A stretch of 36,702 bases of DNA from JBDNJM01 sp041687755 (lineage in GTDB: Bacteria; Planctomycetota; UBA1135; GCA-002686595). Below, piece after piece: positions 16,152-23,706 of this stretch (positions within the stretch are counted from its first letter, which is position 1; each line of letters begins with the position of its first letter). The stretch lies in assembly GCA_041687755.1 (NCBI GenBank), contig JBDNJM010000027.1:1-36702 (forward strand), written 5' to 3'. The notes under the pieces are model-generated. The model did no database searches. It worked only from the letters and a program-made list of their open reading frames with translations, and had not been told where the DNA came from. The translations under genes and the position numbers were made by a program.

Positions 16152-16946
16152 TCATTTGATCCGGCAGTACACGCGGCGGGCTGGGACGGAGACCCGCTCG
16201 TCCGTCTCCGGGCACCAGGCGGTGAGGGAGCCGCCCCAGACGCAGCCAGTGTCGAGACCGATCGCCCGCGGATTCTCGACGAAGCCGCGCTGGGCCCAGT
16301 GCCCGAACACGACCCGTCGGCCGGCGTGTCGGCCCGGGTCGAAGAAGTCGTCCCAGGGCTGGAAGCCACGGGTTGCGGCCTCGTCGGGGTCGAGCTGCTT
16401 GGGGGGTAGGGATCCGTCGGGGGCGCAGAGTCGCACCCGTGTGGCGAAGCCGGCGCGCTGCGACTCTTTCGGGGCCGATTCCAGCACGTCTGCGGGACAG
16501 GACCAGTCCGGATGCAGGCCGGCGTGCACCTGATACAGGTCGGGGTGCACGCGCAGGAGCGGCTGCTCGGCGAGCCAGGCGAGCAGCTCGGGTGCGTCGT
16601 CCGCCTGGAGGACTTCGTCGAGCGTGTCTCCACGGCTGGGCTTGCGGGTTCCGGCCGCGCGTCCGAGCAGGTGCAGGTCGTGGTTGCCGAGCACGGTCTG
16701 CGCGCCGAGTTCGCGGCATAGACGCAGGCACCGCAGGCTCGCCGGGCCACGATTCACGAGGTCGCCGACGGGATGCAGGACGTCTAGCGCGGGGTCGAAG
16801 CGGGCGGACTCGAGCAGCTCCTCGAACTCGTCGGCGCAGCCCTGGAGGTCGCCGACGAAGAGACGACGACCGGATTGGTGCGCCCCGGAAGCTGGGGGAG
16901 CTCCGGAATCCGAGGGGGCTTCGGGAGATGAGGAAGAACCGGCCAT
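16152..16946 (-). CDS. apaH: Symmetrical bis(5'-nucleosyl)-tetraphosphatase (ApaH)
   Basis: A 264-residue metallophosphatase that hydrolyses Ap4A to two ADP. The phosphoesterase motifs are in order: LFVGDLQGC (residues 29-37), GDLVNRGPAS (61-70), GNHDLHLL (87-94) and later VHAGLHPDW. The first motif has Gln in place of the more usual His (GDxHGC), as in other ApaH-type sequences. ATG at 16946 adds about 27 Ser/Gly/Ala-rich residues before the fold; no better start is visible. The gene is divergent from the sulfatase-fold lipoprotein, 75 bp away. ApaH usually affects stress-linked dinucleotide levels; nothing in the neighbourhood refines its role. Confidence 0.9.
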   Translation of the reverse strand: MAGSSSSPEAPSDSGAPPASGAHQSGRRLFVGDLQGCADEFEELLESARFDPALDVLHPVGDLVNRGPASLRCLRLCRELGAQTVLGNHDLHLLGRAAGTRKPSRGDTLDEVLQADDAPELLAWLAEQPLLRVHPDLYQVHAGLHPDWSCPADVLESAPKESQRAGFATRVRLCAPDGSLPPKQLDPDEAATRGFQPWDDFFDPGRHAGRRVVFGHWAQRGFVENPRAIGLDTGCVWGGSLTAWCPETDERVSVPARRVYCRIK

Positions 16947-17010
16947 AGTTGGGGAGCCTAGCGGATCGCGGGGAGCGGTTCTCTGGAGGGACCCCGCGGG
17001 CGGTTACTCT

Positions 17011-17015
17011 GGGAG
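17011..17015 (+). promoter_or_regulatory. Ribosome-binding site GGGAG deciding the sulfatase start
   Basis: GGGAG ends 6 nt before ATG 17022. It supports that start over the in-frame TTG at 17016 and is one of few recognisable Shine-Dalgarno sequences in the window. Confidence 0.6.
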
Positions 17016-17021
17016 TTGACC

Positions 17022-18458
17022 ATGACCGCCGCCGGCACTGCCCACCGATTCACGAATCGACCCGCTCCGTCCCCGGCCGCGGGGCTGGTGCTCGTCTGGC
17101 TGCTGGGCGCCCTGACCGCGTGCGGCGGATTCGACGGGATGCCCGGCGCTAACCTCGTGTTGATCACGGTCGACACCCTGCGGGCCGACCACCTGGGCGC
17201 TTACGGCGACACCCGGACTGGGACGCCGGCGTTCGATGCCCTGGCGGCTGAGGGCCTTGTGTTCGAGCGCGTCCGGACGGCGGCGCCGATCACCACGCCG
17301 GCGCTGGGCACGCTGATGACCGGTCGGCTGCCGCGCAACCACGCGGCCCTGAACAACGGCTACGACCTGGACGGGCACAACCCGACCCTGGCCCAGCGCC
17401 TGTCCGAGGACGGCTACCGAACCGCCGCGTTCCTGCCGATGTTCATCGCGGACAAGCCGAACTTCAAGGCGGGTTTCGACGCGTACTCCTGCCCGCCGGT
17501 CGGGCGACCTGCGGTTCCGACCGAGACCCTAGTCCAGCTGGCGTTGGCGTGGATCCGCGATACGGAGCAAGAGGGCGACGGTCCGTGGTTCGTGTGGCTG
17601 CACGCGCTCGAGCCGCACTCGACCTACTCGCCGCCGCGAGACCTGCTGCAGCGTGCGCTCCCGCCGGACGTTCCGCGGGAAGTCTGGGAGCCGCTGACCC
17701 AGCAGCGCTTTGAGGATCGCGTGCGCCTGGACGCTCTCGAACTACAGGTGGTGCGGGCGCTGTACCTGGCCGAGGTCGAGGCGGTCGATCGCGCGCTGGA
17801 GCCGCTGCTGACGCGCGCGCTCGAGCCGCCGCAGGGCGCTCGCCCGCAGGTCACGATCCTCACGGCCGACCACGGCGAGATGCTGCACGAGCACGAGGAG
17901 TACGTCGGGCACACGACGTGGCTGTACGAGCCCATGCTGCGCATCCCGCTGATCCTGCACTTCAGCGACGGACGGTTCGCGGGTCAGCGTTCGCGCACGC
18001 CGGCCTTCGGTACAGACCTGCTGCCCACGGCCGGCCGCGCCCTGGGCTTTGAGTACGACAGCCTCGACAACGGGCGCGATCTGTTCCGCTACTTGGACGA
18101 CGAGAGCCTGCGCCTGACGGTCTCGGAGACGTTTGCGCCCGAGGGTCGCGTCGACCAACAGGCGATCGTGCTGGGCGACTTCAAGCTGCACCGGGCGGTG
18201 ACTGGACCCGGGTCGGAGCTGCATCCGCCCTATCCGCGTCTGTTTGCGCTCGACCGAGATCCGGGCGAGGTCCGCGACTTGGCGTCCGACAGCCAGGACC
18301 AAGTGGAGCGGCTCGAGCGGCTGTACAGCATTTGGCTCGGCCGACAGCGTGACCTGACCGCCATCCCGCGAACCGGCGCGGTGGACCCGGCGCTGCGAGC
18401 GCACCTGGAGGCGCTGGGCTACACCCAGGGCCCGCCGGCCCAGGCGAACGACCGTTGA
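17022..18458 (+). CDS. Sulfatase-fold (alkaline phosphatase superfamily) lipoprotein without FGly cysteine
   Basis: A 478-residue exported hydrolase of the sulfatase/alkaline phosphatase superfamily. A lipoprotein signal ends LTAC (Cys34). The N-terminal metal motif is ITVDTLRADHLGAYG (Asp51), and LTADHGEMLHEHEE supplies further metal ligands. At the position of the formylglycine motif C-x-P-x-R the sequence reads TTPALGTLMTG, so Thr91 replaces the Cys and Leu replaces the Arg. A classic formylglycine sulfatase mechanism is therefore not supported. Phosphohydrolase or phospho-group transferase activity using Thr is possible. The stop overlaps the next gene as TTGA, indicating coupled translation with the membrane protein downstream. 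Confidence 0.88.
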   Translation: MTAAGTAHRFTNRPAPSPAAGLVLVWLLGALTACGGFDGMPGANLVLITVDTLRADHLGAYGDTRTGTPAFDALAAEGLVFERVRTAAPITTPALGTLMTGRLPRNHAALNNGYDLDGHNPTLAQRLSEDGYRTAAFLPMFIADKPNFKAGFDAYSCPPVGRPAVPTETLVQLALAWIRDTEQEGDGPWFVWLHALEPHSTYSPPRDLLQRALPPDVPREVWEPLTQQRFEDRVRLDALELQVVRALYLAEVEAVDRALEPLLTRALEPPQGARPQVTILTADHGEMLHEHEEYVGHTTWLYEPMLRIPLILHFSDGRFAGQRSRTPAFGTDLLPTAGRALGFEYDSLDNGRDLFRYLDDESLRLTVSETFAPEGRVDQQAIVLGDFKLHRAVTGPGSELHPPYPRLFALDRDPGEVRDLASDSQDQVERLERLYSIWLGRQRDLTAIPRTGAVDPALRAHLEALGYTQGPPAQANDR

Positions 18459-20227
18459 GCGAGCCCCGGGGTTCGGCGTTGCGCTCGGCCCCCGAGCCGG
18501 GGCGTGGGACGTCCGGGCCTGGCGCCGTCGGTCCCGGCGCGCAGCCCGCTGGGTCGTGCGAGCGCTCGGCCGCGGGTCCGGTCCTGGAGGGGCTCGCGTT
18601 TGGGGTGCTGCTGTGGCTCGTCGCGCTCGCCATCGAGAGCGCCTTCGACGGGCGGCTGGTGGCTGGATCGGAGCGCGTGGGGCCGCTGGCGGATCGCCAC
18701 CACATCGAGATGGGGGCGATCTACGCGGGCTACGTCCGCGAGGCCTTCGAATCGGGGGCGCTCGCCATGCACGACAGCCAGACCGCCGTGTCCCACGCGG
18801 GGACTCTGCTGCGGCCCTGGGAGTGGGCGTTGGGGCGTGGTCTTGCGGCCCTCGGCGGCGGGGCGGAGCAGGGCTTGGCTGCCGAGCGCATCGCGGCCCT
18901 GCTGTTGGTCGGCGTGGCCAGCAGTCTGTTGATGAGCCTGTGCACGGCCTCGAGCCTGCGCCGCCGCATCGGAACCGCCGCGCTGTTGTTCGGCGGCAAC
19001 CTGTTCTGGCTGGTGGAGCTGGCCGGGCGGCGCTCAGGCCTAGGCGAGGCGGCTCGCGGCTGGCTGAACGACGTGTTTCCGCGCCTCTCGGGACAGGGCT
19101 TCTCGGCCTTCGCGGTGCACCTCGGCGTGCCGCATCTCGCGCTGGAGCTCGGCTGCTTCGCGCTGGTGGTACTCGCTGGAGTTCACGCGGCCCGGCGGCG
19201 CTCGCTCGCCGCCGCCGCCGCGACCGGGGTGCTGGCTCTGGCGCTCGCCTGCGTCCGGCCCTACACCCTGCCGGCGGCGCTGACCGCGGCGGGGGCGGCC
19301 TGGCTGCCGCTGCTGTTCGCCGGGTCGGGTGCTCAGCGCGCGCGGGCCGTGGCAGCGGTCCTACTGCTGGGCCTGCCGTCGCTGCCCTACGCCTGGCACG
19401 TTTCCGAGGTGCTGGCCTCCGACACTCCGTTCTCCAAGCTGAACGTGCTGCACCCGGCCCCAGCGCCAGGCGAGCTGCTGACTTTCCTCGGCGCCTTCGC
19501 CTGGGCGGCGCTGCCCCTGGCCGCGCTCGCCTGGAGCAGGCGCCGCACGGGCAAACCTGGGGTCCGCGTTCCGAAGGAGCTGCTGGCGGCGCTGTGGGGG
19601 TGGGGGCTTGTCGAGCTCGCGCTGGTGCAGGGGGAGCCGTGGATTGCCTGGGAGGTCGAGGCGGCGCTGCCCTTGGGGACCCTGGCCGTCGTCGTTTGCG
19701 TGGTTGCACTCGAGGCCCTGCCCGGAACCTGGGGGACGGGCATCCTGGCGGCCCTGGCCGGCCTCGGGTTCGCCGGCAGCGCGGGCTGGACGGCGGAGCT
19801 GCTCGAGCGGGCCGGGTCCGGCAGCGACCCGCTGCTGATCAGCGTCGAGGAGCGCGCCGCGTTCGAGTTCTTGGAGTCGGACCGAGCGGGTCCGCTCTCC
19901 AGCGACGACGCCAATGCGGTGCTGCTGTGCTCCTCGGAACTGAGCGTCCTGGCACCCTGGCTGGCGGGGGTGCGCGCCTACCGCGGCCATCCCGATCACG
20001 TGCTGGAGCCGCGGGTGCTGCAGGAGCGCCAGCGCGCCGCCCTGCGGGGTCTTGCGCAGGTGGATGCGGTCCGCCGCGGCGGTGTGACCCACGTGCTGAG
20101 CGGGCCTAGAGAGCGGGCCCTGGGCGCCCTCGAGGTCGAAGCGATGAGCGAGTATCTCGGGTCCGAGCCAGCATTCGAGAGCGGCGCGGTCGCGGTTTGG
20201 CGCCTCGATCGGCCTGATGCTCGGTGA
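18455..20227 (+). CDS. Polytopic membrane protein, possibly GT-C glycosyltransferase-like
   Basis: A 590-residue protein starting at TTG 18455, overlapping the sulfatase stop by 4 bp. A Pro/Gly-rich N-terminus of about 45 residues precedes roughly ten hydrophobic helices, up to about residue 450. The loop after helix 1 contains ADRHHIEMG. The C-terminal 120 residues are soluble: VLLCSSELSVLAPWLAG followed by VRAYRGHPDH resembles the VLA...G..VYVGH pattern seen in GT-C/PMT-type membrane glycosyltransferases. The usual catalytic Asp of that family was not identified, so this is a weak resemblance. Coupling suggests it acts on the same cell-surface substrate as the sulfatase-fold protein. It could instead be an unrelated transporter-like protein. 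Confidence 0.75.
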   Translation: MSEPRGSALRSAPEPGRGTSGPGAVGPGAQPAGSCERSAAGPVLEGLAFGVLLWLVALAIESAFDGRLVAGSERVGPLADRHHIEMGAIYAGYVREAFESGALAMHDSQTAVSHAGTLLRPWEWALGRGLAALGGGAEQGLAAERIAALLLVGVASSLLMSLCTASSLRRRIGTAALLFGGNLFWLVELAGRRSGLGEAARGWLNDVFPRLSGQGFSAFAVHLGVPHLALELGCFALVVLAGVHAARRRSLAAAAATGVLALALACVRPYTLPAALTAAGAAWLPLLFAGSGAQRARAVAAVLLLGLPSLPYAWHVSEVLASDTPFSKLNVLHPAPAPGELLTFLGAFAWAALPLAALAWSRRRTGKPGVRVPKELLAALWGWGLVELALVQGEPWIAWEVEAALPLGTLAVVVCVVALEALPGTWGTGILAALAGLGFAGSAGWTAELLERAGSGSDPLLISVEERAAFEFLESDRAGPLSSDDANAVLLCSSELSVLAPWLAGVRAYRGHPDHVLEPRVLQERQRAALRGLAQVDAVRRGGVTHVLSGPRERALGALEVEAMSEYLGSEPAFESGAVAVWRLDRPDAR

Positions 20228-20376
20228 GCCCTGGGTCGAACGGCCCAAATGGTCGAGGAATGCGGTTCAGGTCGCCCGTCCGCCTCGATTCCTCCGTTAG
20301 TATTCACGGGTTACCGAGCACCCAGTGAACCCTGGAGACGCTCGCGCGGGCCCTTTCGCTCCGCCAGGCATTTTCC

Positions 20377-20387
20377 GTGCCAGGCAC
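20377..20387. repeat. GTGCCAGGCAC palindrome
   Basis: An 11-bp palindrome in the leader of the 39-residue basic ORF, matching the copy at 43-53 except for the central base. Both are preceded by a run of four identical A or T bases. Confidence 0.35.
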
Positions 20388-20473
20388 AAGACAAACCCCG
20401 CCCGAGCACATCCCAGGGCGCAACTCGCTCCCACACCTACACGAGCCCGACCGGGCCAACCCAAAGATCAGCC

Positions 20474-20593
20474 ATGGCGCACTCTCAGATTAAATGTGGC
20501 GGACCGACCCGCGGCCGCAAAAGATTCAAGCTTATCGGCATGGGATCCGGCAAGAACCTCGCCAAGAAGCGCGCAACCAAGCGCGGTAGCTGA
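20474..20593 (+). CDS. Small basic protein, 39 residues
   Basis: A short ORF from ATG 20474 encoding MAHSQIKCGGPTRGRKRF, then KLIGMGSG and KKRATKRGS. About one third of residues are Lys or Arg and only one is Cys, as in small ribosomal or nucleic-acid-binding proteins. It matches no family I recognise. Codon use is unlike the neighbours (ATT, AAA, TGT, AGA, CTT occur in 40 codons), though a high-expression or RNA-constrained gene could explain that. The frame is open upstream to ATG 20249, but that extension has no protein-like pattern. There is a roughly 250-bp leader, no strong ribosome-binding site, and the dispersed hairpin repeat begins 16 nt after its stop. Confidence 0.55.
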   Translation: MAHSQIKCGGPTRGRKRFKLIGMGSGKNLAKKRATKRGS

Positions 20594-20609
20594 GCGTCCG
20601 TGAAGAATC

Positions 20610-20667
20610 GCGTTGCCCCAGCGAAGTGCCTCTCAGGTGCTCTTGGGCCCATCGTCTGACGACGCTG
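20610..20667 (+). repeat. Single-copy relative of the 13.4-kb hairpin repeat
   Basis: GCGTTGCCC leads into GAAGTGCCTCTCAG (20623-20636), identical to 13391-13404, then a hairpin CATCGTC-TGAC-GACGCTG (20650-20667). Against the other copies, one stem pair changes from G-C to T-A, which preserves pairing, one becomes a T-C mismatch, and the TGAC loop is unchanged. It begins 16 nt after a stop codon, as the other copy begins 17 nt after one. Confidence 0.8.
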
Positions 20668-21046
20668 GAGCGCGAGCCCTTTCCGGGGGGGCGCGGCGCG
20701 ACACTCCTTCACGATCTCTGAACTTCCGACGCCCAGGGCATGCGTTCCGCCACTGGCGGGCGCGCGTCATGACCTGGGCGCGACCCTCTGCTCCGACCGC
20801 CCTTTTCCGGGCTTTTTAGGCTGAATGTCGAGCGCTTGCGGCGCGCAAGTCCTGACCCAGGCCGTGTGGGCTTCTGCTTCTTCAGCAGTCCGCCGGGCAC
20901 CTGGTCCCAAGCCGTTTTCATTCCGGACCGCCAACCGAGGGTCCCTTTTTTTCGCCTTGGTGGCTTGCCCCTTATCTGGGAGCCCCATCGCCTTCCCCCC
21001 GCTCCCGAGCTCCGTTCGTAATGGGTCGCTCGAGAGCACGCTGCCC
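20668..21046. other. Leader of the glycosylphosphotransferase gene, no gene recognised
   Basis: About 380 bp between the hairpin repeat and the ATG at 21047. The frame is open from 20825, but the extra 74 residues have no family match and precede the first membrane helix. Several T-runs (20813-20817, and TTTTTTT near 20945) and short GC stems occur, so terminators or a regulated leader are possible. Confidence 0.5.
20799..20817 (+). terminator. Weak rho-independent-like terminator
   Basis: GCCC and GGGC form a 4-bp stem around TTTTCC, immediately followed by TTTTT. The stem is short but the U-tract is one of the few in this GC-rich window. It would end transcripts coming from the small basic ORF. 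Confidence 0.35.
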
Positions 21047-22486
21047 ATGCTTCGCGAACACAGTACTCTGGTCCGCAACTCGCTCGCTTTCGGCGACCTG
21101 TTGGCCGCGTTCGTCTCCTTCAGTGGCTCGCTCGCCCTGCGCGCCCGACTCGAGCCGAGCACCGGCCCGTTCACCGTGGACGAGTCCACGCTGATCACGC
21201 TCCTCGGTGCTTCCGTGGTCAGCCTGTGGATCGGCTACCGCTTGTCCGGGATCTACCGCTCGCGGCGTCTGCGCCCGTTCCACCACGAGGCCGCCGGCAT
21301 TCTGCTCGCGAACCTCGCAACGTTCATGCTGCTGCTGGCGGTCGTGGCCGCGCTGGGACTGAGCCACCCGAACCGGATCCAGTTGGGTCTGTTCATCTGC
21401 ATCAACACCGCGCTGGTCATCGGCATCCACCTGATCGGTCGGCTGACGATGAAGCACTTCCGGCGCCAGGGCTACAACTCTCGGTACCTCGTGCTGGCGG
21501 GCAATGCGACCGAGGGGCTGCACTCGGTCCTGGAGAAAGTCAATCGTCACGGCTGGTGGGGCTTCCGCACCGCCGCCGCCGTGACGCCCAGCGGAGGCCG
21601 CGCGGACGACGACGTCAACCTCGTCGGCACCGACGGCAACCTCGACGTGTTCGATCCCATCGAAGGCGAGCGCGTGCTCGACCGCCAGCCGATCGACGAG
21701 GTCTGGGTGGACGGGTTCCCCGAGCCCGGCGGCTCGCTCGAGCGCTTCCTTTCCGCGGCCCGCGAGCGCGGCGTCTCGGTGCGCCACATCGTGAGCGAGG
21801 ACTCGGTCCCCGGTTCGCGCTGGGGCTTCGAGCAGGTCGGCGGCATGCAGACCCTGACCACGACCAGCACGCCGGTCGACGAGCTGGCCCTGTGCGCCAA
21901 GCGCGCTATCGACATCGTCGGAGCTCTTGTGGCCCTGCTGCTGTTCGCGCCGGTGATGACCCTGGCCGCGATCTGGGTCAAGGCCGAGGACAAGGGCCCG
22001 ATCTTCTTCCGCCAGGTGCGTGTCGGCCACAACGGTCGCCGCTTTGTGATGTTCAAGTTCCGCAGCATGGTGCAGGACGCCGAACAGCGCCTCTCCGCCC
22101 TGCGCGGGCAGAACGAGATGAGCGGGCCCGTGTTCAAGATGAGCCACGACCCGCGCATCACCCGCATCGGCCGCTGGCTGCGCAAGCTCTCGATCGACGA
22201 GATGCCCCAGCTGTTCAACGTGCTGGGCGGGGAGATGAGCCTCGTCGGTCCGCGCCCGCCGATTCCGTCCGAGGTGGACCTCTACTCGGCCACCCAGCGC
22301 CGTCGCCTCAGCGTCAAGCCCGGCATCACCGGCCTCTGGCAGGTCACCGGACGCAGCGAGATCGAAGACTTCGAGAAGTGGGTCGAGCTGGACCTCGAGT
22401 ACATCGACCACTGGTCGATCTGGCTCGACCTCTCGATCCTGCTCAAGACCGTGCCGGCGGTGCTCGCCACGAAAGGCGCGAAGTAG
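21047..22486 (+). CDS. Polyprenyl glycosylphosphotransferase (exopolysaccharide initiation)
   Basis: A 479-residue initiating sugar transferase that moves a sugar-1-phosphate from UDP-sugar to undecaprenyl phosphate. Four membrane helices (about 10-30, 48-68, 84-104, 112-130) precede a Rossmann-like domain (145-250). A fifth helix region follows (286-310), then the catalytic bacterial sugar transferase domain: KRAIDIVGA, FFRQVRVGHNG, FKFRSM (336-341), RKLSIDEMPQLFN with Asp384-Glu385, MSLVGPRPP (397-405) and PGITGLWQVTGRS (425-437). The ATG at 21047 gives the normal family length. It stands alone between the basic ORF and a strong terminator. Other exopolysaccharide genes are not in the window, although the MBOAT/SGNH operon could modify its product. 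Confidence 0.93.
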   Translation: MLREHSTLVRNSLAFGDLLAAFVSFSGSLALRARLEPSTGPFTVDESTLITLLGASVVSLWIGYRLSGIYRSRRLRPFHHEAAGILLANLATFMLLLAVVAALGLSHPNRIQLGLFICINTALVIGIHLIGRLTMKHFRRQGYNSRYLVLAGNATEGLHSVLEKVNRHGWWGFRTAAAVTPSGGRADDDVNLVGTDGNLDVFDPIEGERVLDRQPIDEVWVDGFPEPGGSLERFLSAARERGVSVRHIVSEDSVPGSRWGFEQVGGMQTLTTTSTPVDELALCAKRAIDIVGALVALLLFAPVMTLAAIWVKAEDKGPIFFRQVRVGHNGRRFVMFKFRSMVQDAEQRLSALRGQNEMSGPVFKMSHDPRITRIGRWLRKLSIDEMPQLFNVLGGEMSLVGPRPPIPSEVDLYSATQRRRLSVKPGITGLWQVTGRSEIEDFEKWVELDLEYIDHWSIWLDLSILLKTVPAVLATKGAK

Positions 22487-22530
22487 AGCCAAGTTGGTTC
22501 TGGCGCATCCGCGCCCGGGAGCCCACAAAT

Positions 22531-22564
22531 AGCGGCCGCTGTCCTCTCGGACGGCGGCCGCTTT
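22531..22564 (+). terminator. Strong hairpin terminator after the sugar transferase
   Basis: AGCGGCCGC pairs with GCGGCCGCT, with a coaxial inner GTCC-tctc-GGAC stem, followed by a short T-run. It lies 44 bp after the stop. Confidence 0.7.
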
Positions 22565-22642
22565 GCTTGTGGCCGCGTACCCCCGCCTAGGGCGCCCCGA
22601 TCCGCCGCCCTCCCTTGAGGGACGACGCCCCCCCTGATTCCC

Positions 22643-23635
22643 TTGTTCGATCCCCACGCCACACCCGCCGACGCTGGCCTGATGATCGGCGCAGGCGCCG
22701 CGCTCTACGCCGCTGCGAGCTGGGCCTTCGGAAGCCAGCTGTTCGGGAGGGTGCTCGCCAAGCACCCCGAGCTGCGGCCCGACGCGGCCAACCTGTTCAA
22801 GAACGCGCTGGCAGCAACCGTATTCGGGCTCGTGTGGATCGTGATGGGCTGGTCCGGACCCGACGGCGCGGCCTGGTGGCCGCTGCTGCTGAGCGGCTTC
22901 CTGGGCTTCGCGGCCGGCGACGCCCTGTACTTCGCCGCGTTCGAGCGCTGCGGCGTGCAGCTGGCGGCGCTCTCGACGCACCTGATCCCGCCGATGGCGG
23001 CCGGGCTCGACTTCGTCCTGCGCGGCCAGCGCCTGACCGCGGCGGCGATGGGCTGCATGCTGGTCACGATGGGGGGCATCGTGATCGTCACGCTGGACGG
23101 CAAGGGCCGCACGTCGACCGCCAAGAGCCCGACCTCCGGAGAGCGCTGGAGCGGGCTGGGCCTGGCCGCCGTGGCGGCGGCGGTCCAGAGCGTCGCGATC
23201 GTCTTCGGGCGGATTGGCTTCGACGGCATCGAGAGCACGCCGGAAGACCTGCTGCCGGGCACCACCGTCCGATTGATCGGCGGAGTGGCTGGCGCGCCAG
23301 TGCTGGCGCTCGGGCTGGCCCTGGTCCGTCGCCGGAGCCTGCTAGCCGGCGTCCGGGCCGTGCACGCGGTGACGAAGCCCGCCCGGACCAAGCACCTGGC
23401 GCTGGCGTTGCTCGTCCCGACCCTGATCGCTGCGGTGATCAACCTGCCGGCGCACAGCCTCGCGCTGGGCCGACTGCCCGCTGCGACCTCGGCGATCCTG
23501 TTCGCGACGACGCCGCTGTTCACCCTGCCGATCGGCCTGGCGATGGGGGCGCGTTACGGGCGCCTGACTTACCTCGGCACCCTGGTCGCGTTCGCGGGCG
23601 TGGCGGGAGTCGTGCTCTACAGCCAGGCGGGCTGA
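22643..23635 (+). CDS. EamA/DMT family transporter
   Basis: A 330-residue polytopic protein with about ten helices in two EamA repeats (roughly 12-150 and 170-328). Typical segments are ALYAAASWAFGSQLF, the FAAGDALYFAAFERCG segment, LIPPMAAGLDFVLRGQRLT and TTPLFTLPIGLAMGARYG near the C-terminus. The substrate is unknown. Two starts are possible: TTG 22643, which keeps an N-terminal segment before helix 1, or ATG 22682, which begins within helix 1. It shares only fold-level resemblance with the transporter at 3.0-4.0 kb. The stop codon lies inside a long palindrome that separates it from the convergent ABC operon. Confidence 0.88.
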   Translation: MFDPHATPADAGLMIGAGAALYAAASWAFGSQLFGRVLAKHPELRPDAANLFKNALAATVFGLVWIVMGWSGPDGAAWWPLLLSGFLGFAAGDALYFAAFERCGVQLAALSTHLIPPMAAGLDFVLRGQRLTAAAMGCMLVTMGGIVIVTLDGKGRTSTAKSPTSGERWSGLGLAAVAAAVQSVAIVFGRIGFDGIESTPEDLLPGTTVRLIGGVAGAPVLALGLALVRRRSLLAGVRAVHAVTKPARTKHLALALLVPTLIAAVINLPAHSLALGRLPAATSAILFATTPLFTLPIGLAMGARYGRLTYLGTLVAFAGVAGVVLYSQAG

Positions 23636-23659
23636 GGCCCGCGGGCCTCAGCCCGCCTG
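23624..23659. terminator. 36-bp perfect palindrome between convergent genes
   Basis: CAGGCGGGCTGAGGCCC and its reverse complement are separated by only two bases, and one further flanking base pair extends it. It contains the stop codon of the EamA gene and ends 47 bp from the stop of the opposing permease-CPBP gene. A stem this long should stop transcription from both sides. Confidence 0.75.
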
Positions 23660-23706
23660 GTGCTCCGGTCAAGGCGCTCGCCGGTTGGCTGGAATTCGGC
23701 CGGAGT

